This document shows, one piece after another, positions 55,637-64,000 of a stretch of 64,000 bases of DNA. Made by a program: the position numbers and the translations under genes. The DNA lies in contig CATQHW010000002.1 of assembly GCA_958296075.1 (NCBI GenBank), positions 1,364,001 through 1,428,000 on the forward strand, written 5' to 3'. This DNA is from an uncultured Spirochaetia bacterium (lineage in GTDB: Bacteria > Spirochaetota > Spirochaetia > SZUA-6 > Bin103). A model generated the notes under the pieces. That model was not told where the DNA came from and did not search any database. It saw only the letters and a list, made by a program, of their open reading frames with translations. The stretch's first letter is position 1, and the number at the start of each line of letters is the position of its first letter.

Positions 55637-56614
55637 TTAGGCAACGGCCGCCGGCGAGCGCCATTCCGACGCCTCGTCCAGGTGCTCCAGGTGTTCGGCG
55701 GAGAGCCGGTAGCCGGCGGCGCCGGCCAGCTCGACGACCTGCTCCGGAGTGGACGCGCCGATCACCGGGGCGGTGACGCCGGGCTTCGCCAGCAGCCACG
55801 CGAGCGCCGCCTGCGCGATCGTGCGCCGGTCCCGCGAGGCGATCTTGCCGAGCTCGGCCACCAGAGCGGCGGCGCGGCCGGGGTCGAGGTCGTAGCCGTG
55901 CGATCCTGAGCGCCAGCGCGCTTCGGGAATGCGGCTGCCGTGGAAGCGGCCGGTCAGGATGCCGCGGCCGAGCGGCCGGTACGGCAGCACCGCCACGCCG
56001 AGCGCGACCGCGGCCTCGGCCAGCTCGCGTTCGAAGCCGCCGCGCGCCAGCAGGCTGTAGTGCGGCTGGACGCTCGCGTAGGAGACGAGCCGCGACCGGG
56101 CGCTGACGCCGAGCGCGTGCGCGAGGCGCCAAGCCGGTACGTTGGAGCACCCCACGTAGCGGACCTTGCCCTGGTGGACCATCTGGTCCAGGGCGGACAG
56201 CGTCTCCTCGTCCGGCGTGCCGGGGTCGGGCCAGTGCGTCTGGTACAGGTCGATCCAGTCGGTGCCCAGGCGCGCGAGGCTCGCCTCCACGGCGGCCAGC
56301 AGATGCCGGCGGCTCAAGCCGCGGTCGGTCGGGTGCGGGCCGGTCGGCGATCCTCCCTTGGTGGCGACCACCAACGCCTGCCGGTGGCCGCGCCGCCGCA
56401 TCCAGTCGCCGACGGCCTCCTCGGCCGCGCCGACCCTAGGCCCGTAGATGTCGGCGGTGTCGATGAAGGTGCCGCCGCACTCGACGAAGGCGTCGAGCAC
56501 CGGGGCGCTCGTCTCGGCGTAGGGCTGTGCGCCGAACCCGGCCGTCCCCAGGCAGAGCTCGGACACCATGAGCCCGGTACGGCCGAGCCGTCGTTGCAGC
56601 ACGGGCCGCATCAT
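55637..56614 (-). CDS. Aldo/keto reductase, second of two
   Basis: A 325-residue NADPH-dependent TIM-barrel reductase. Motifs: LGRTGLMVSELCLGT, FIDTADIYGPRVGAAEE with Asp and Tyr, VVATKGGSP with Lys, and the late GASTPEQV that binds the cofactor phosphate. Convergent to nothing; 31 bases separate its stop from the RRM start. It starts ATG 56614 or 56611. Confidence 0.88.
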   Translation of the reverse strand: MMRPVLQRRLGRTGLMVSELCLGTAGFGAQPYAETSAPVLDAFVECGGTFIDTADIYGPRVGAAEEAVGDWMRRRGHRQALVVATKGGSPTGPHPTDRGLSRRHLLAAVEASLARLGTDWIDLYQTHWPDPGTPDEETLSALDQMVHQGKVRYVGCSNVPAWRLAHALGVSARSRLVSYASVQPHYSLLARGGFERELAEAAVALGVAVLPYRPLGRGILTGRFHGSRIPEARWRSGSHGYDLDPGRAAALVAELGKIASRDRRTIAQAALAWLLAKPGVTAPVIGASTPEQVVELAGAAGYRLSAEHLEHLDEASEWRSPAAVA

Positions 56615-56684
56615 ACCGCGGCCGATGCCTCGGTCGGCCCGACGCGCCTTGGCGGGGCACCGCCGTTGCGCTACCGTCGCCGCG

Positions 56685-57110
56685 GTGGTTCGGTGCTCGT
56701 TCGCATGGCGGCTGATCGCGGCGCTCTGCGTGGCGACGCTGCCGGGCGCGCCGGTCGTAGCGCAGGAGGCTGCCGCGCGAACGGAGGAGGCGCCCGGAGC
56801 GGTGGCGGGGCCCGAAGCGGTGCCCGCGCCGGTTCCGCCGACGGAGCAGCGCCGGGACTACTGGCCCCTGTTGGTGGCCGGCATCGGCGTGACGGCTGGC
56901 GGGCTGGCGGGGGCGCGCCTGGCGCGCCTGGAGTACGAGCGGTGGGACGCGATACCGGACGGCGCGGCGAATCGCGACGCCTTCGGCGCCTGGACGGTGG
57001 CCGGTTCGGTGGCGGCCACGGTCGGCGTGGGACTGATCGTGCTGTGGGCGACCATCCGGCTGTCAGAGGATGCGCGTCCGCCGGCCCGGCCGGGCGGCGG
57101 AGGGGAGTGA
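56685..57110 (+). CDS. Small exported or membrane protein, unknown function
   Basis: From a GTG at 56685, 141 residues: a signal-like segment (FAWRLIAALCVATLPGAPVV then AQE), a Pro/Ala/Glu-rich spacer, and two membrane segments (YWPLLVAGIGVTAGGLAGAR and VAGSVAATVGVGLIVLWA). I do not recognise a family. The frame is open further upstream, inside the reductase gene's promoter. Confidence 0.5.
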   Translation: MVRCSFAWRLIAALCVATLPGAPVVAQEAAARTEEAPGAVAGPEAVPAPVPPTEQRRDYWPLLVAGIGVTAGGLAGARLARLEYERWDAIPDGAANRDAFGAWTVAGSVAATVGVGLIVLWATIRLSEDARPPARPGGGGE

Positions 57111-57162
57111 CGCGGCGGCCGGGCGCAGGCGGGACCGGTATCGAAGGAATGGGGAGGAACCG

Positions 57163-57579
57163 ATGGCGGCGATAGACTTCGGGGCGATCAACTACGTGGC
57201 GGCGGCGGTCTCGGCGGTGGCGCTGATGGCGCTCGGCTTCGTGTGGTACGCGCCATTCCTGTTCGGCAAGGCATGGATGGCGGCGCTCGGCAAGACCGAG
57301 GAGGAGCTGCGAGCGGCCGGCCCCAGCCCGGCGCTGGCCGCCGCGCTGGTGGACGCGATTCTTACCTCGCTGGTGCTGGCGATCGTCTTCCAGGCGGCGG
57401 CGATCTCCGGGATCGGCGGCGGCATCGTCGCGGCGGTCGGCTTGGCGATCGGGTTCTCCGGCGTGTCGATCGTCTCCAACGGGGCGTTCGAAGGACGGCC
57501 GCGGCCGCTGGTGCTCATCAACCTGGGCTACCGGCTGGCCGGCTACCCGATCGCCGGCATCATCCTGTCGGTCTGGTAG
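57163..57579 (+). CDS. DUF1761-like membrane protein
   Basis: A 138-residue protein with four membrane segments. The first, VALMALGFVWYAPFLFGKAW, followed by MAALGKTEEEL, is the family hallmark. A GGGGAGGA site precedes ATG 57163. The 3' end overlaps the convergent molybdenum hydroxylase gene by 20 bases. Function unknown. Confidence 0.75.
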   Translation: MAAIDFGAINYVAAAVSAVALMALGFVWYAPFLFGKAWMAALGKTEEELRAAGPSPALAAALVDAILTSLVLAIVFQAAAISGIGGGIVAAVGLAIGFSGVSIVSNGAFEGRPRPLVLINLGYRLAGYPIAGIILSVW

Positions 57580-59770
57580 CGCCCGAACCGGACGAAATAC
57601 CGGCCCGGTTCACAGCCCGCCACACCGTTTCGGGATCGAGCGGCAGCGACGTCGGCTGCGCCCCGGTAGCGGCCCGGACGGCGTTGGCCGCCGCCGCCGC
57701 GCCCGCCACGATCGGCGGCTCGCCGACGCCGCGCGCGCCGTACGGCCCGTGCGAGGGCGTCTGCAACAGGCGGGCGGTGACCGGCGGTACCGACGACGCC
57801 CGCGGCATGCCATAGTCCATCAGCGTACCGGTCAGAAGCTGCCCGGCCGCGTCGTGGCGCAGCGCCTCGTGGAGGCCGATGCCCAGCCCCTGCGCGGCGC
57901 CGCCGTGGATCTGTCCCTCTACGAGCAGCGGATTCATGGCGAAGCCGACGTCCTGCACGGACAGGTAGTCGGTCGGCCGGACCCGGCCGGTCTCGCGATC
58001 GACGGCCACGCGCACTACGTGCGCGACGAACACCGCAGCGCCGCCGCGTCCGGCGGCCCGGCCGCTCGCCTGGATCGGTCCCTGACGGTGCGGGCGCGAC
58101 CGATCGGCGTTCTGCGCGGCGTGCGCCAGCGCGCCGATCGAGATCGTCCGGTCCGGCACCCCCGCGACCCGCACCGCGCCGTCGGCGATCTCCAGGTCCT
58201 CCACGGCGGCCTCGAAGTGGTCGGCCGCCAGGGCGAGGAGTTGGCGCCGCGCCTGCTCGGCGGCCGAGCGGACCGCGTCGGCTGCCGAGCAGGCGATGTT
58301 GCTGCCGCCGGCGCTCGGCCCGTACGGCGCGGCGTCCGAGTCGGCGATCCGTACCTGTACCTGACCCGGATCGACGCCTATCTCCTCCGCCGCCACCAGG
58401 GCGAGCGACGTGTAGACGCCGGAGATGTCGACCGCGCCGAGCGTGATCGCCACGGTCCCGTCCGGGTCGACGCGGCAGGCGGCGGCGCAGGGATCGACCA
58501 GCGGGATCCACCCGGCGATGGCGATCCCGGTGCCGCCGTCTCCGCCCGCGTGGCGGGACCGCCAGAGCGGATGTGACTCGACCGCTTCCAGGCAGGCGAG
58601 CTGGCCGCCGGCTGGCCAGGGCGTGCCGTCGGGCTGCGGGTCGCCGGCCCGCACCACGTTGCGCTTGCGTATCTCCAGCGGGTCGATGCCGAGTTCGCCG
58701 GCAAGGGCGTCGACCGCCGTCTCGATCGCAAAGGTGGTCTGCGGCGCGCCCGGAGCGCGATAGGCGCCGGTGGCGTGCACGTTCGTGCACACGTCGCGCC
58801 ACCGGATGGCGAGGTGCGGGAGCCGATAGCAGCCGGCCAGCCGCTTGGCGATGCCACTTCCCATGCCGGCCGGGAAGGCGCCGTTGTCGAGGGTCAGCTC
58901 CGCGCGCAGGGCGGTGAACTCGCCGCGGCGGTTGGCGCCCAGCGCCAGCTCGATCGTCATCGCCGGCGACGGCGTGGTGGCCGCCAGATCGGTCGAGCGG
59001 TCGAGCACCAGCTTGACCGGCCGCTGCAGCCGCAGCGCCGCGGCGGCGGCCAGCGGATCGATCAACCCGCTCTTGCCGCCGAAGCCGCCGCCCACGGTCA
59101 TCGGTACGATACGGATCGCGGCGGCCGGCAGCTCCAGGATCGAGGCGAGCCGCGCGCGCACCTCGAACTGGCCCTGACATCCGGAATGGACCGTCACCCC
59201 GCCGCCGGCCGGGTCCGGGGCGGCGACCGCCGCGCACGGCTCCAGATAGCCCTGATGCACGAACGGCGTGCGGCAGGTCCGCTCGACGACGTGGTCGGAG
59301 GCGCGGAGCGCCGCGCCGGCATCGCCGCGGCGGTACTCTCCGGCCGCCGCCGGTCGGCTGGGAGCCCCGCCCGCAACTCCCACCGCGGGCGGCAGCGGAT
59401 CGTAGTCGATCTCCACGAGCGCCGCGCCGTCGGCGGCGGCAGCGGCCGACTCGGCGACCACCAGGGCGACCGGCTGCCCGCAGAACGTGACGGCGCCGCG
59501 CGCGAGCACCGCCTCCTGCCGCGTCGCCGGCGGCGCAGCCGTCACCGGCAGATCGGCGGCGGTGAGCACGGCCACCACGCCGGGGACGGCGCGCGCCGCC
59601 TCGACGCGCACGGCGCGCAGGCGGGCATGCGCCAAGGCGCTCAACACCGGCTGCGCGTGCAGCATGCCGGCGAGTTGCACGTCGGCGGCGTAGCGGGCGG
59701 CGCCGAGCGCCTTGACCCGCCCGTCGATCGCGGGCCGCCGGCGGCCGAGATAGCGGTACGGCGTGCTCAT
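57560..59770 (-). CDS. Xanthine dehydrogenase family large subunit, molybdopterin-binding
   Basis: A 736-residue molybdenum hydroxylase catalytic subunit. It opens YRYLGRRRPAIDGRVKALGA and has GGGFGGKSG, TGAYRAPGAPQTTFAIE and, near the end, GARGVGEPPIVAGAAA with the catalytic Glu in GVGEPP. Such proteins oxidise aldehydes or N-heterocycles with Fe-S and FAD subunits; neither lies next to it here. XdhC at the right edge is the usual cofactor-insertion chaperone. ATG 59770 is divergent from the Gfo/Idh gene, 34 bases away. Confidence 0.9.
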   Translation of the reverse strand: MSTPYRYLGRRRPAIDGRVKALGAARYAADVQLAGMLHAQPVLSALAHARLRAVRVEAARAVPGVVAVLTAADLPVTAAPPATRQEAVLARGAVTFCGQPVALVVAESAAAAADGAALVEIDYDPLPPAVGVAGGAPSRPAAAGEYRRGDAGAALRASDHVVERTCRTPFVHQGYLEPCAAVAAPDPAGGGVTVHSGCQGQFEVRARLASILELPAAAIRIVPMTVGGGFGGKSGLIDPLAAAAALRLQRPVKLVLDRSTDLAATTPSPAMTIELALGANRRGEFTALRAELTLDNGAFPAGMGSGIAKRLAGCYRLPHLAIRWRDVCTNVHATGAYRAPGAPQTTFAIETAVDALAGELGIDPLEIRKRNVVRAGDPQPDGTPWPAGGQLACLEAVESHPLWRSRHAGGDGGTGIAIAGWIPLVDPCAAACRVDPDGTVAITLGAVDISGVYTSLALVAAEEIGVDPGQVQVRIADSDAAPYGPSAGGSNIACSAADAVRSAAEQARRQLLALAADHFEAAVEDLEIADGAVRVAGVPDRTISIGALAHAAQNADRSRPHRQGPIQASGRAAGRGGAAVFVAHVVRVAVDRETGRVRPTDYLSVQDVGFAMNPLLVEGQIHGGAAQGLGIGLHEALRHDAAGQLLTGTLMDYGMPRASSVPPVTARLLQTPSHGPYGARGVGEPPIVAGAAAAANAVRAATGAQPTSLPLDPETVWRAVNRAGISSGSGATRPTG

Positions 59771-59804
59771 CGCAGACTCCTCGCCAGAGGGTATACTCAG
59801 CGCC

Positions 59805-60893
59805 ATGAGTACCCAAGCGCGCTTTCGCGCCGGCGCGATCGGCCATACCGGACGCGGCAACTTCGGGCACGGCCTGCACCTCGGCGTCGTAGGCGTTGCC
59901 GGCGTGCAGCCGGCGGCGGTGGCCGACCCGGATCCCGCCGGACGGGCCGCCGCGCAGCGGGAGATCGGCGCCGCCAACGCCTACGCCGACTACCGGGAGA
60001 TGCTGGCGGAAGAATCGCTCGACATCGTCGCCGTCTGTCCGCGCTACGTCGACCGCCACGAGGAGTTGCTCATGGCGGCGATCGACGCGGGCTGCCACGT
60101 CTACTGCGAGAAGCCGATGACCGCCGACTTGGCGACCGCCGACCGGGTGATCGACGCGGCCGACGCCAAGGGGCTCAAGATCGCCGTCGCCCATCCGAAC
60201 GTCTACCTGCCGCAGTTGCAGGAGTTGCGCCGGCGGGTGGCGGACGGCCTGATCGGCACGCTGCAGGAGCTGCGCGGCACCGGCAAGCAGGACCGGCGCG
60301 GCGGCGGCGAGGACATGCTGGTGCTGGGCACCCACCTGTTCAACACGATGCGCTACTTCGCCGGCGACGTCGCCTGGATCAGCGGCCACGTCACCGCCGC
60401 CGGCCGGGAGCTCGCCCCCGGCGACGCCCGCGAGGCGTCCGAGCCGATCGGCCTGATCGCCGGCGATGCGATCACCGGCTACTACCGTTTCGAGGGCGGA
60501 GCGGTCGGCACCTTCACGTCGCGTGCGAACCAGCCGGGCGAAGGTCGCGGGTTCAGCCTGCAGTTGATCGGCGACCGCGGCAGCGTGGCGATGCGCGGCG
60601 CCGGCAACGACTTCGTGATCGCCCGCCACGACCATTGGGCGCCGTGGGATGGCATCGACGGCTGGGACCCGCTCGACCTTGGCGCCGCCGAGCTCCACCA
60701 GGACGGCAACCGGCTGGCGATCGAGGACCTGGTCGCCGCCATCGACGAGGACCGCGAACCGCTGTCCAGCGCGCGATCGGCCCGCGCGGCGCTGGAGATG
60801 ATCCACGGCGTCTACGCATCGCAGCTTGCTGGCCGGCGCGTGGCCATGCCGCTGGCCGACCGCGGCCATCCGCTCGCCCGGCTGCGGACCTGA
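59805..60893 (+). CDS. Gfo/Idh/MocA family oxidoreductase
   Basis: A 362-residue NAD(P)-dependent oxidoreductase. The Rossmann part reads GAIGHTGRGNFGHGLHLG, and the conserved EKP motif is in CHVYCEKPMTADLA at about 100-113. The C-terminal domain is a beta-sheet substrate domain. GHTGRGNFGHG is an unusual, extended nucleotide loop. Substrate unknown, probably a sugar or inositol. Confidence 0.88.
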   Translation: MSTQARFRAGAIGHTGRGNFGHGLHLGVVGVAGVQPAAVADPDPAGRAAAQREIGAANAYADYREMLAEESLDIVAVCPRYVDRHEELLMAAIDAGCHVYCEKPMTADLATADRVIDAADAKGLKIAVAHPNVYLPQLQELRRRVADGLIGTLQELRGTGKQDRRGGGEDMLVLGTHLFNTMRYFAGDVAWISGHVTAAGRELAPGDAREASEPIGLIAGDAITGYYRFEGGAVGTFTSRANQPGEGRGFSLQLIGDRGSVAMRGAGNDFVIARHDHWAPWDGIDGWDPLDLGAAELHQDGNRLAIEDLVAAIDEDREPLSSARSARAALEMIHGVYASQLAGRRVAMPLADRGHPLARLRT

Positions 60894-60930
60894 TCGCCGC
60901 CTGGTCCGGCGCGCGGCGCCGCCGGCCGGT

Positions 60931-62157
60931 TTACTGCTCGCCAGCGGATGGGTCGCCGAAGGCGCCGGCCGCTGCCAGACGGGCGGTGCGCTCCGGCGAG
61001 TAGGCAAGCAGCTCGCGCAGGATGCGGTCGCGGTGCTCGCCGAGCGCCGGAGCGCCGGGGCGGTGCGACGGATCGCCGACGCCGGCAATCTTGATCGGCG
61101 ATCCGGTTACGCGGAATCCGCCGGCGCCGGCCGCCTCCACGAGCATGTTGCGGGCCGCCACCTGCGGGTCGGCGACCACGTCGGCGATGCCGGGCACCGG
61201 ACTGACCGGCACGCCGGCCGCCTCCAGCGCCGCCGTCCACGCGGCCGCGCCGCGCCGCGCCAGCGCCGCCTCCAGCGCCGCCTTCAGCGCGTCCCGGTGC
61301 TCGGTGCGCTCGGCGTTGCCGGCGAACCGGATGTCGGACGCCAGCTCCGGCGCGCCGAGCACGTCGCAGAGGCGCCGGAACAGACGGTCGTTGCCGGCCG
61401 CGATCACGATCCGGCCATCGGCGGTGCGAAAGGTCTCGAACGGCGTGATCGACGGATGCCGCGAGCCGAGCGGCGCCGGCTCGACCCCGGTCGCCTGGTA
61501 CCGCGCCAGGGCATTCTCCAGGATCGACACCACGCTGTCGAGCATGGCGATGTCCACGCGGGCTCCGGCGCCTGGGCCGCTGCGCTCGCGCCGCAGCAAT
61601 CCCGCCAGCACGCCGATCACCGCGTACAGGCCGCTGACGATGTCGGCGACCGAGGTGCCGGCGCGCACCATCTCTCCCGACTCGGTGCCGGTGATCGACA
61701 GTAGTCCGGAGCGCGCCTGAATGATCATGTCGTAGGCCGGTTTGCCGGCGTCCGGGCCGGTGTATCCAAAACCGGACGACGTGACATACACCAGTCGGTC
61801 ATTCAGGGCGCGTATCCGCTCATCATCGAATCCCAGCCGCGCCAGCACGCCGGGCCGGAAGCTCTCGATCAGGACGTCGGCCGCACGGAGGAGGTCGGCG
61901 AACACCTCGCGTCCCGCCTCCGTCTTGAGATCGAGCGCGATCGAACGCTTGCCGCAATTGAGGCTGACGAAGTAGCTGGAAGCGCCGTCCGGCAGGAACG
62001 GGCCGAAGCCGCGCGCGTCGTCTCCCTGCGGCGTCTCGACCTTGACGATCTGCGCCCCCAGATCGCGCAGCACCATGGTAGCGAACGGCCCGGCCAGCAC
62101 CCTCGTCAGGTCGGCGACGACGATCCCGGCCAGCGGGCGCCGGTCGGGCGAGCTCAC
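60931..62157 (-). CDS. CaiB/BaiF family CoA-transferase (class III)
   Basis: A 408-residue class III CoA-transferase. PLAGIVVADLTRVLAGPFAT at the start, LNCGKRSIALDLK, and KPAYDMIIQARSGL with the catalytic Asp are all visible. It moves CoA between carboxylic acids such as carnitine, formate/oxalate or bile-acid types. GTG at 62157 overlaps the stop of the upstream channel gene (GTGA), so they are co-translated although functionally unrelated as far as one can tell. Confidence 0.9.
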   Translation of the reverse strand: MSSPDRRPLAGIVVADLTRVLAGPFATMVLRDLGAQIVKVETPQGDDARGFGPFLPDGASSYFVSLNCGKRSIALDLKTEAGREVFADLLRAADVLIESFRPGVLARLGFDDERIRALNDRLVYVTSSGFGYTGPDAGKPAYDMIIQARSGLLSITGTESGEMVRAGTSVADIVSGLYAVIGVLAGLLRRERSGPGAGARVDIAMLDSVVSILENALARYQATGVEPAPLGSRHPSITPFETFRTADGRIVIAAGNDRLFRRLCDVLGAPELASDIRFAGNAERTEHRDALKAALEAALARRGAAAWTAALEAAGVPVSPVPGIADVVADPQVAARNMLVEAAGAGGFRVTGSPIKIAGVGDPSHRPGAPALGEHRDRILRELLAYSPERTARLAAAGAFGDPSAGEQ

Positions 62158-63014
62158 GCGCCCTTCTTCGTTCCGTGCAGATCGGCCGCGCAGCGCCGGC
62201 AGAACTTCGCGTCGGGATCGCTCTCCGAGGTGCCGCACGCCGGGCAGAGACGCTTCTGATGGCGGCTCAGCGCCAGCGAGATCTCCATGCTGACCAACCC
62301 GGTCGGCACGGCGATCAGCCCGTACCCCAGGATCATGATGAGGGCCGCCAGCGTCTGGCCGAGCGGCGTCTGCGGCGAGATGTCGCCGTAGCCGACAGTG
62401 GTCAACGTGACGATCGCCCAGTAGACGGAGAGCGGGATGCTGATGAATCCGCTCTCGTCCCCTTCGATCAGATAGATCATCGACCCCACCACCACCACGA
62501 TCGACAGCACCGCGAACAGGAAGACCGCGATCTTGCGGCCGCTCGCCTTCAGGGCGGCCACGATCAACTCGGCCTCGGCCACGTACTTGGCCAGTTTGAG
62601 GACGCGGAACACGCGCAGTACGCGGAGCACGCGGACCACCAGCAGATAATGGCCGCCCGGCAGCAGAACGCTCAGGTAGGTCGGCGCCAGCGCCAGCAGG
62701 TCGATGATGCCGAAGAAGCTTCGCGCATAGCGAAGCCGGCCGGGAGAAGCGTAGAGGCGCAGCAGATACTCGACGGAGAACAGGATGGTGAACACCCACT
62801 CGGCCACCGACAGCCAGCCGCCGATGGCGCGGCGAATCCTGGGCACGCTGTCGAGCATCACCGCCACGACGCTGGCGACGATCGCCAGGATGAGCAGGAT
62901 GTCGAACGCTCTGCCGGCCGGCGTGTCCGCCTCGAAGATGACGCGGTAGAGGTACTGATGGAGACGGCTCCGCCGCCGTTGAGTGGTCACGTCGGCCGCG
63001 GTCATCTCGGCCAT
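62154..63014 (-). CDS. Voltage-gated potassium channel with C-terminal zinc ribbon
   Basis: A 286-residue Kv-type channel subunit. Six membrane segments: S1 about 36-54, S2 70-88, S3 100-118, S4 125-145 with Arg128, 131, 134 and 137 at every third position, S5 168-190, and S6 220-245. The selectivity filter TVGYGD is at 206-211. A zinc ribbon with Cys257, 260, 272 and 275 ends the chain, in place of the RCK domain of many bacterial channels. Coupled to the CoA-transferase gene. Confidence 0.9.
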   Translation of the reverse strand: MAEMTAADVTTQRRRSRLHQYLYRVIFEADTPAGRAFDILLILAIVASVVAVMLDSVPRIRRAIGGWLSVAEWVFTILFSVEYLLRLYASPGRLRYARSFFGIIDLLALAPTYLSVLLPGGHYLLVVRVLRVLRVFRVLKLAKYVAEAELIVAALKASGRKIAVFLFAVLSIVVVVGSMIYLIEGDESGFISIPLSVYWAIVTLTTVGYGDISPQTPLGQTLAALIMILGYGLIAVPTGLVSMEISLALSRHQKRLCPACGTSESDPDAKFCRRCAADLHGTKKGA

Positions 63015-63027
63015 CGGGCCAACCGTA

Positions 63028-64000
63028 TCACGCCCCGGCGGCGGCGCGAGTCAGGCGCTTGGCTTCGATCACCTGCGCCAGGATCGCCAGCGCGATCTCG
63101 GCCGGCGTGACGGCGCCGATGGCGAGCCCGGCCGGGCCCCGGACGCGGTCGATCGCCGCCGGATCGAAGCCGGCGTCCCGCAAGCGCGCGCGGCGCCTGG
63201 CGTGGGTGCGGGAGCTGCCGAGCGCGCCGACGTAGGCGGCGGGGCCGGCCAGCAGGTGGCGCAGGGCCGCGTCGTCGATCTTCGGGTCATGCGTGAGCAG
63301 CACCGCGTAGGTGTTCCCGGTAACGGGCCGCCGGCCGAGCACGCGGTCGGGCCACTCGGCCAGCAACTCGTCCGGTTCGACCGCGAATCGCTCGCGCGCG
63401 GCGAACACTCGCCGCGGATCGATCACCACCGTTCGGAAGCCGAGCTCGCGGGCGAAGCCGACCAGGTGCACGGCGACGTGGCCCGCGCCGACGATCAGCA
63501 GCTCGTCGGGCCGCGGCAACAGGTGGGCGAAGGTCTCCTCCCCGGAGACCGCGATCAAGGCGCTCTCCTGCGCGGCGGCGGCGAACTCGCAAGCGGCGCG
63601 CACGGCGTCCGCCGCTCCGCCGACGCCGCCTGCCCGCACGTGGCGCTCGCCGACGTCGATCAGGGCGTGCGACGCGCCGCCGCCGCGCATCGGGGTGAGC
63701 AGGACCGCCGGCCGCTGCCGCTCCAGGCCGTCGAGGATCGCTTCCCACAGGTCGCGGCCCAACTCGGCCAGGTGGACCGACAGCTTGCCCCCGCACGACA
63801 GCCCGACCGACCACGCGCGCTCGTCCTCGATGCCGTACTCCAGGCGGCCGGGGCCGCGCTCGCCGGCCAGGAGGCGCACCGCCTCCTCGATCACCGCCGC
63901 CTCGATGCAGCCGCCGCTCAGCGATCCGGCTACCTGCAGGTCCGCGGTGACCGCCATCGCCCCGCCCGGGCGGCGGGGCGCCGAGCCCCAGGCGGCGACC
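63028..64000 (-). CDS. XdhC/CoxI family protein, 5' end outside the window
   Basis: A molybdenum-cofactor chaperone for xanthine dehydrogenase-type enzymes. The frame is open to the right edge; upstream of Met 63957 it still reads AAWGSAPRRPGGAMAV, the family's WGS.PR.PGA.M pattern, so the true start is outside. SLSGGCIEAAV, VGLSCGGKLSVHL (Cys), LLIVGAGHVAVHL (Rossmann) and YVGALGSSRTHARR are all visible. It precedes the channel gene by 13 bases. Confidence 0.9.
   Translation of the reverse strand, partial: VAAWGSAPRRPGGAMAVTADLQVAGSLSGGCIEAAVIEEAVRLLAGERGPGRLEYGIEDERAWSVGLSCGGKLSVHLAELGRDLWEAILDGLERQRPAVLLTPMRGGGASHALIDVGERHVRAGGVGGAADAVRAACEFAAAAQESALIAVSGEETFAHLLPRPDELLIVGAGHVAVHLVGFARELGFRTVVIDPRRVFAARERFAVEPDELLAEWPDRVLGRRPVTGNTYAVLLTHDPKIDDAALRHLLAGPAAYVGALGSSRTHARRRARLRDAGFDPAAIDRVRGPAGLAIGAVTPAEIALAILAQVIEAKRLTRAAAGA

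Noticed and set aside
58775..61003. A 742-codon plus-strand open frame over the molybdenum hydroxylase and Gfo/Idh genes
   Set aside because: It crosses two recognised genes and their shared promoter and shows only shadow composition.

Overview
The window is about two-thirds G+C and densely coded on both strands. Many start codons overlap the previous stop (ATGA, GTGA, TGATG), and GTG starts are common. No rRNA or tRNA gene was recognised. The gene families point to an uncultured high-GC bacterium. A 61-residue histone-fold protein, a Gly-rich RRM protein, AAA-ATPase/PD-(D/E)XK fusions and several PhyH dioxygenases would fit a spirochaete or another environmental phylum, but the sequence does not settle this.

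Layout. 1-11.0 kb: a type I-E CRISPR-Cas locus. cas3 (cut by the left edge), cse1, cse2, cas7e, cas5e, cas6e, cas1e and cas2e are packed head to tail, followed by a leader and an array of 46 repeats and 45 spacers read left to right. 11.1-15.2 kb: an HNH endonuclease, then on the minus strand a coupled AAA ATPase and TOPRIM-like DUF4276 protein behind a mannonate-dehydratase-like gene; the ATPase pair is a candidate defence module. 15.3-32.9 kb: ordinary metabolism and transport, including a MutS-like ATPase, a sugar-type ABC ATPase, an M19 dipeptidase, a DUF3604 protein, Uma2/SixA/PhyH genes, a DUF4097 protein, a dipeptide-type ABC transporter without its ATPases, an M24 peptidase, an Ldh2-type dehydrogenase and a YbdK-type ligase. 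32.9-48.3 kb: a patchwork with clear gene decay. It holds an IlvD/Edd stub, a GH4 glycosidase, an IS3 remnant beside a Gfo/Idh fragment, an AAA/PD-(D/E)XK protein, a sialidase-like protein, a restriction-modification pair with a frameshifted nuclease, an SDR/sulfatase pair, a PhyH protein, a class-III aminotransferase, and three carbohydrate-gene fragments.

48.3-64 kb: lexA with a candidate operator, an M23 peptidase, a coupled PucC-family MFS and MlrC-type M81 gene, two aldo/keto reductases, a VanZ-like protein, the histone-fold gene with a very strong Shine-Dalgarno and a 22-bp terminator, the RRM gene, small membrane proteins, a molybdenum hydroxylase large subunit, a Gfo/Idh oxidoreductase, a CaiB/BaiF CoA-transferase coupled to a voltage-gated K+ channel, and XdhC cut by the right edge.

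The best leads are the bacterial histone, the ATPase-DUF4276 pair beside the CRISPR array, a repeated palindrome around lexA that may be this lineage's SOS box, and the broken restriction gene next to an intact methyltransferase.
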